Origin: Sphingomonadales bacterium UBA7473 | GTDB lineage: Bacteria; Pseudomonadota; Alphaproteobacteria; Sphingomonadales; Sphingomonadaceae | Direction: 5' to 3' | NCBI GenBank assembly: GCA_002478575.1 | Contig: DLOX01000063.1 | Span: 1,150-11,090 of the forward strand | Length of the DNA stretch: 9,941 bases | Shown: piece after piece, positions 5,855 through 9,941 of the stretch | Layout of the letters: every line of letters begins with the position of its first letter | How positions within the stretch are numbered: position 1 is the first letter of the stretch | The notes under the pieces: model-generated | The model's database searches: none | Told to the model about the DNA's origin: nothing | Seen by the model: only the letters and a program-made list of their open reading frames with translations | Translations under genes and position numbers: made by a program

Positions 5855-8011
5855 TCATGTGACTGCGCCAGTGGTCCCCAACCACTTATCGCGCCTGCGA
5901 TCAAACTCGTCAGTGACGTCAGACAATCGTTGATCCTGAAGTCTGTAAACCCTTTTCGCAGACAGGATTGTCTCAAGGCGATGCGCGATGATGATCCTGG
6001 TGATTCCGAGGTCAGCGACGGCGAGGTTCACCAATTGCTCTCGGGTAGAGTCCAGCGCCGACGTGCCCTCATCCAATATCAAGATGCGCGGCTCGCGATA
6101 CAGTGCCCTGGCGAGGAGCAGTCGCTGACGTTGACCACCTGATAACGTTGACCCCATATCGCCAACGAGCGTGTCGTAGCCCATCGGCATTGCCAAAATC
6201 TCATCGTGGATTGCGGCAGCTCTGCACGCTCGAACAATGCGCTCCCTGTCACCGGCTTGCTCGAAGAAGGACACATTATCCGCGAGCGAGCCCGTAAATA
6301 TATGATCATCTTGGAGAACAGCGCCAACTTGTTGGTGATAGTTCTTAAAGCCGAAGACCTTCATCGGCAGTCCATCAATCAAAACTTCGCCGTGATCGGG
6401 GACAATGAGACCAAGAAGAATCTTCACCAATGTCGATTTGCCGCCTCCCGACTGGCCTGTGATGGCGATATGATCTCCAGCCTCAACGCGCAAATCGATA
6501 TTATCGAGCACTATAGGGTCGGACACACTGTATCGGAAGCACACCGAGCGCAGCTCGATCGCGCCCTTGAGTGCAGCGGTCGAGCCTGTCTCTTCGAAAC
6601 TGATATCCTGCTTGGCAAGGGCAATATCAGAAAGACGCTCAAGATGAAGTCCGAGCATTCTATACGAGATCCAATGGTCAACAAGAGCGGAACTCCTGCC
6701 AAGAAATTGCGCCTTATACGCCGTGAAGGCGAAAATCATGCCGACAGTAAAGCCACCATCAATCGCGAATGACACGGCGAGCCATATTGATACTACGGTT
6801 TCCAGGCCGAAGATAAGGTTGCTTGCCAGGCTTTGCCATGCTTCCAGCCTGCCGAGGCGGATTCCGGAATTCACAGAGTCAACCAAACGATTTTGCCAAA
6901 TGATGTGGCGATCCAGCTCCTTGTTAAAGAGCCTGAGCGTCGTCATCCCGCGCAGGGACTCGATGAGCGTGGATTGCTCCTTTCCACCTGCAACGATGGC
7001 GTCTTCATTGGCACGTCTTTGAAGAGAAAATGTTATCAACCTGATTGAGGCGTAACAAAGAAAAGCCAAAAGAGCCAAAATTGACAGTGCCAGACTGTAA
7101 AAAAACATTACCACTAGAACAAAGATCGCCAGAACGCCGTCTAGCAGTGCCGCAGTAGCGCCTTCGGTGAGAAAATGTCGGATGGGGTGGACCGACTGGA
7201 ACCGCGCAAGAATGTCTCCAATGTGCCGCTTTTCAAACCACGGAACAGGTAATTTGAAAAGACGTTTGGCTACATTAACGGACAGTCCTAATCCTAGTGA
7301 ATTGCCGGCTTGAAGGAGGACAAAATCTCGCAGAAAAATCGCCCCGGCACTAATTAAGGTAAAAAGAGCGAAGCCAATCGCAAGAACTGTTAAAAGACTG
7401 TAATCAAGGGCTGGCAGAGCGGAATCCAAGGCGAGCTGCATGTAGTAGGGAGACGCTACGACAAATATCTGCATTACAAGGCTGAGAATTATAATTTGAG
7501 CAATAGCTTGATTGGCGCCATAGACATTGCTCCAGAGCTGGGAAAGATTGAGCTGAACTTTTTGCCGCAAAGGTTTGAAGTCAGCGCCTGGCGACAGCTC
7601 TAATGCGACGCCGGAGAAGTGCTTCACGAGCTCCGCCACTTGGATCTCTCGACAATGCCCTTCTGGATCATAGATCGTGGCGCTGCGATTGTTTATCTTC
7701 GCAAGCACAACGAAGTGATTGAAATTCCAGTGCAGGATGGCCGGAGTTTGAAGATTGACAATCTGCTGAAGGGGCAAGCTTACCGGACGTGGTAGGAGAC
7801 CTAATTCATCAGCGTTAGCCACCAAGGTTTTGAGTGTCACACCCCTCATCGATGGAGTGAATCGATTGCGAAGGGTGGCTAGGTCGACATCCAGCCCGTG
7901 ATAGTTGGCGACCATGGCCAGACAGGCGAGGCCGCACTCAGCTCGCTCTGTCTGATGAATCAGCTTCACCCTTCGACGTCCAAGGAAGCCTGCGTCCAGG
8001 TGCTTGATCAC
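5855..8011 (-). CDS. C39 peptidase-containing ABC exporter (colicin V/bacteriocin type)
   Basis: A 718-residue exporter, from a GTG at 8011 whose GTGA overlaps the stop of the upstream HlyD gene by 4 nt; an ATG 14 codons earlier (8053) would overlap that gene by 46 nt and has no better ribosome site. Residues 1-140 are a C39 peptidase with the full set of catalytic residues: Q20 (oxyanion hole), C26 in AECGLAC, H99 in NHFVVL and D115 in YDP. Residues about 165-450 form the six-helix transmembrane domain. The ATPase has Walker A GQSGGGKST (519-527), signature LSGGQ (623-627), Walker B ILILDEG (643-649), D-loop SALD (651-654) and switch H677. This family cleaves leaders after Gly-Gly in the cytoplasm and exports the remainder with an HlyD-type adaptor and TolC. 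The 3' end converges on the precursor gene 250 bp away, so that peptide is the obvious candidate cargo, though its Gly-Gly sites lie 30 and 10 residues before the core. Confidence 0.95.
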   Translation of the reverse strand: MIKHLDAGFLGRRRVKLIHQTERAECGLACLAMVANYHGLDVDLATLRNRFTPSMRGVTLKTLVANADELGLLPRPVSLPLQQIVNLQTPAILHWNFNHFVVLAKINNRSATIYDPEGHCREIQVAELVKHFSGVALELSPGADFKPLRQKVQLNLSQLWSNVYGANQAIAQIIILSLVMQIFVVASPYYMQLALDSALPALDYSLLTVLAIGFALFTLISAGAIFLRDFVLLQAGNSLGLGLSVNVAKRLFKLPVPWFEKRHIGDILARFQSVHPIRHFLTEGATAALLDGVLAIFVLVVMFFYSLALSILALLAFLCYASIRLITFSLQRRANEDAIVAGGKEQSTLIESLRGMTTLRLFNKELDRHIIWQNRLVDSVNSGIRLGRLEAWQSLASNLIFGLETVVSIWLAVSFAIDGGFTVGMIFAFTAYKAQFLGRSSALVDHWISYRMLGLHLERLSDIALAKQDISFEETGSTAALKGAIELRSVCFRYSVSDPIVLDNIDLRVEAGDHIAITGQSGGGKSTLVKILLGLIVPDHGEVLIDGLPMKVFGFKNYHQQVGAVLQDDHIFTGSLADNVSFFEQAGDRERIVRACRAAAIHDEILAMPMGYDTLVGDMGSTLSGGQRQRLLLARALYREPRILILDEGTSALDSTREQLVNLAVADLGITRIIIAHRLETILSAKRVYRLQDQRLSDVTDEFDRRRDKWLGTTGAVT

Positions 8012-9255
8012 GGCTCGCGATTTCTCAGAGCGTAAATCGGTTCGAACAGCCATTCGAGCATGCTTCGCCGGTCAGTTATGATCCTACCTGTCAGCGTCAT
8101 GCCAGGTACAATGTATTGCTTGCGCCCGAATGCCATCAACCAGGGCTGAGCAATCTCTGCGGTCACGAGATAGATGGGTTGTGCAGCCTGGCCATTGTCT
8201 CCGATACTGGACGCGCCGGCCACATCTGTAATCCTTGCCTTCAAGGTTCCAAACTTTGCGAATGGAAAAGCGTCCAGCGCTACGCGAACTTCTTGGCCTG
8301 GCTCGATAAACCCGGCAGCCGACGTGGGTACGTAGAACTCAGCCTTCGGGCGAGCGCCATCTGGAACAATCATCATCAACTTCTGATTGTCAGCCGTTTG
8401 GCCAATACGTGCGGTCAGGGCCGTAACCTTCCCGTCGACAGGTGACACAAGGGCATAGCCTTTTGAGAGTTCCGCCTGTGTCACTTGCTGAGCGAGAGAC
8501 GAGCGGGTGGATTGAAGTCCGGCGATCGTCGCGCGCGAATTGGATGCCGATTGCTGGATTGTCCCTCGAATGTCGTCTATTTCAGAAATCTTTGATATCT
8601 TGATCTGCTCAATCTGTGCGAGTTCCAACTTGCGAGACCGCAAGCTTGCATCACGCTGATCAATCTCTCGGCGGCTCACGAAACCGGATTCTGCTACTTT
8701 CTTGGCCCGCTCGTAGTCCGCTTCAGCCACCTCTATCAAACGTCGCTGTTCGGCGATTTGCAGGTCTAGATTTGCCAATTCCGAACGTAAGCCAGCTATC
8801 TGCCCAATCAATTTGGACTGCTCGATCTCGGCGGTGGCGATCAAGAAGTCTCTTTGAGAGGAAATCAAAGAATCCTGCGTCTTCAGCGATTCGGTTAATT
8901 TTGCTGGGGCGGTGCCTCCAGAAAGCATGTCTTCCTCTGAGCGGACATTGACGAGAACGTCCCCTCTTTTGACGATTTCACCTTCGTCTACTTCAACGGA
9001 AACTATCACTCCTTTCCGAAACGGAACGATCGCGGTCACCCCCTTGTCGAGTACTATCGCACCAGGCACTGTCTCAACGCGTGAATAGGAAGCGGTAGCG
9101 AAGAACACGCCCGCGACCAGCAAGATGACCAACAAGCCAGTTCCGATTATCTGCCAAGAAATGGGCACTGCGATGTTCACATTGCCGCTGAGGCGATCAA
9201 TCCCTTGATCGCCCGGCTCCGCACGGAAGGGTGAACCATCCAGTTGCGCTCTCAT
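8008..9255 (-). CDS. HlyD-family periplasmic adaptor of the C39 exporter
   Basis: A 415-residue membrane fusion protein from the ATG at 9255. An in-frame TTG 14 codons upstream (9297) is rejected because it falls within the predicted -10 box. A cytoplasmic N-tail is followed by one membrane helix (about 33-54), the first lipoyl-like half (about 59-105, with VEVDEGEIVKRGDVLV), a long coiled-coil hairpin rich in E, Q, L and R (about 118-265), the second lipoyl half starting ALVSPVDGKVTAL, and a beta-barrel domain. This is the CvaA/HlyD layout for bridging an inner-membrane ABC exporter to a TolC-type outer-membrane channel. Its stop codon overlaps the start of the peptidase-ABC gene, so the two are one translationally coupled operon. 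No TolC-like gene is in the window, so a housekeeping channel is presumably used. Assignment is firm; the cargo is inferred from context. Confidence 0.95.
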   Translation of the reverse strand: MRAQLDGSPFRAEPGDQGIDRLSGNVNIAVPISWQIIGTGLLVILLVAGVFFATASYSRVETVPGAIVLDKGVTAIVPFRKGVIVSVEVDEGEIVKRGDVLVNVRSEEDMLSGGTAPAKLTESLKTQDSLISSQRDFLIATAEIEQSKLIGQIAGLRSELANLDLQIAEQRRLIEVAEADYERAKKVAESGFVSRREIDQRDASLRSRKLELAQIEQIKISKISEIDDIRGTIQQSASNSRATIAGLQSTRSSLAQQVTQAELSKGYALVSPVDGKVTALTARIGQTADNQKLMMIVPDGARPKAEFYVPTSAAGFIEPGQEVRVALDAFPFAKFGTLKARITDVAGASSIGDNGQAAQPIYLVTAEIAQPWLMAFGRKQYIVPGMTLTGRIITDRRSMLEWLFEPIYALRNREP

Positions 9256-9296
9256 TATGGATGCGATCCCTAAGGTTACATGTAAACTCTGCGGCA

Positions 9297-9325
9297 AATG
9301 TATCGTAGCTCTTGAATGCTTTCAA
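9297..9325 (-). promoter_or_regulatory. Promoter of the export operon with overlapping inverted repeat
   Basis: On the minus strand, TTGAAA (9325-9320) and TACATT (9302-9297) are spaced by 17 bp, a good sigma70-like pair. Transcription would start near 9290, giving a leader of about 35 nt before the ATG at 9255. An inverted repeat TTGAA-N4-TTCAA (9325-9312) covers the -35 box and could be an operator. Confidence 0.45.
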
Positions 9326-9385
9326 CAGCTGCGGCGTCAGCTGCGCACCTTGTTACAAGAGGTTAGGGCAGGCCGCTGTCGCTTT

Positions 9386-9456
9386 TGGTGCAATTCATAC
9401 GCCCGCAGAACGCTTACGAGCGCAACTGGGCGTGTCGGCACAAGTCGACTGCACCA
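9386..9456. repeat. Nested inverted repeats
   Basis: Three pairs lie inside one another: TGGTGCA (9386-9392) with TGCACCA (9450-9456), ACGCCC (9399-9404) with GGGCGT (9428-9433), and CGCT (9411-9414) with AGCG (9419-9422) around a TACG loop. They could fold into one long interrupted hairpin. It lies upstream of the predicted promoter of the export operon, so it would not be in that transcript unless another promoter exists further right. Confidence 0.35.
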
Positions 9457-9571
9457 AAGTTAACTTACGGCTCTCCGGACTCAAGTTATGAGATCCGGTA
9501 AATGTCTGTGACGCTGGCGTACCCGACAGGATTCGATCATGTTACCTCTACCCTCGGAAGGCAGATAAACT

Positions 9572-9595
9572 GAACATTCTCGAACATTGTCGAAC
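9572..9595. repeat. Short direct repeats of GAAC at 10-bp spacing
   Basis: GAACATT occurs at 9572 and 9582, and GAAC again at 9592, each shifted by exactly 10 bp (one helical turn). Such phased repeats can be protein binding sites. No partner gene is evident. Confidence 0.3.
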
Positions 9596-9851
9596 GCCTA
9601 TATGAATGAAATAGTGAATTCTAGCGTCCGACCTTGTCCGGTCGTTTCCGACCATGCATTCCGTACGGCATGAGACTGGAGCGAAAACGCACGGCATGCG
9701 ATCTGAGCAAAGTGGGTAAGCGAGAGCGGCTGCAGCCTCGTCGCGAACCCTAGCCTCCGATGATGATCTCCTGATTGGACGGCTGCTTTCTGCGTGTCGT
9801 CAGACAGAATTCGCCGTTTCGCAAGCGACCCCATAGCGGCCGTTTACAGGC

Positions 9852-9941
9852 TCAACGTTCCACGACGTCTTTTGACATCGGCGCGAGCTTCGCCAGCAGC
9901 CGGTTCTGTGCCGCAAACGGCACGCCCGCTTCGCGCATCGC
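9852..9941 (-). pseudogene. Leftward coding fragment at the right edge, possible gene remnant
   Basis: Read leftward, 29 codons are open from the edge to a TGA at 9854-9852. They encode a peptide containing FAAQNRLLAKLAP and ending in DVVER. The NRLLAxL pattern recalls the first helix of Crp/Fnr-type regulators. If that reading is right, the stop comes very early and this is a truncated remnant. It could equally be the true C-terminus of an unrelated protein that begins outside the window, or chance. Too little is visible to name it. Confidence 0.2.

Larger units (their letters stand above)
9256..9851. other. Intergenic region upstream of the export operon, no convincing gene
   Basis: About 600 bp with no open frame I can support on either strand. 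The longest ones, such as the leftward frame 9834-9598, have no family resemblance and no good ribosome site. Beyond the promoter at 9297-9325 it holds a nested inverted repeat (9386-9456) and a 10-bp-period repeat (9572-9595). It may be regulatory DNA next to decayed sequence. Confidence 0.5.

Noticed and set aside
5686..5862. A 58-codon plus-strand frame starting with GTG as an extra peptide gene
   Set aside because: No ribosome binding site, overlap with the transporter 3' end, and no motif matching the precursor. Chance is likelier.
9572..9595. LexA-like box of alphaproteobacterial type (GAAC-N7-GAAC)
   Set aside because: The GAAC copies are separated by 6 bp, not 7, and no SOS gene is adjacent.
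1..9941. CRISPR arrays, tRNA or rRNA genes, complete insertion sequences
   Set aside because: No regularly spaced repeats, no tRNA or rRNA-like segments and no transposase were seen on either strand.

Overview
This window looks like a ribosomally made peptide (RiPP) antibiotic locus from a Gram-negative bacterium. Gram-negative is supported by an HlyD-type periplasmic adaptor paired with a colicin-V-type peptidase/ABC exporter. The moderately GC-rich coding sequence and the style of the exporter suggest a proteobacterium, perhaps an alphaproteobacterium, but nothing here fixes the genus.

Layout. (1) 1-2321, minus strand: a large MacB/FtsX-type ABC permease, running off the left edge. (2) 2322-2924: a divergent intergenic region of about 600 bp with inverted repeats and a good sigma70-like promoter facing right. 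(3) 2925-5604, plus strand: a compact three-gene operon with a cupin protein of cysteine-dioxygenase type carrying a long helical C-terminal domain, a radical SAM/SPASM peptide maturase, and, 14 bp after it behind a strong ribosome binding site, a 62-residue precursor peptide. (4) 5605-5854: a convergent intergenic spacer with a GC-rich hairpin. (5) 5855-9255, minus strand: a two-gene export operon, HlyD adaptor then C39-peptidase ABC transporter, with a promoter upstream of 9255. (6) 9256-9941: no convincing complete gene; short repeats, a nested inverted repeat and a possible gene remnant at the right edge.

Central observation. The precursor ends in W-S-G-N-V-L-K-I-R-F. This matches 5 of 10 positions (W1, N4, V5, R9, F10) of dynobactin A (W-N-S-N-V-H-S-Y-R-F), a BamA-targeting antibiotic whose rings are W1-N4 and H6-Y8 crosslinks installed by a radical SAM enzyme. 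Here W1 and N4 are kept but H6 and Y8 are L and I. The likely product is therefore a single-ring dynobactin relative, possibly further changed by the cupin protein.

How the parts may work together (inference): the radical SAM enzyme crosslinks the core, the cupin may be a second tailoring enzyme, and the C39/HlyD exporter may remove leader after a Gly-Gly site and export the product through a TolC-like channel. The divergent permease recalls the FtsX-type permease of darobactin clusters and could serve export or self-protection. No regulator or dedicated immunity gene is visible.
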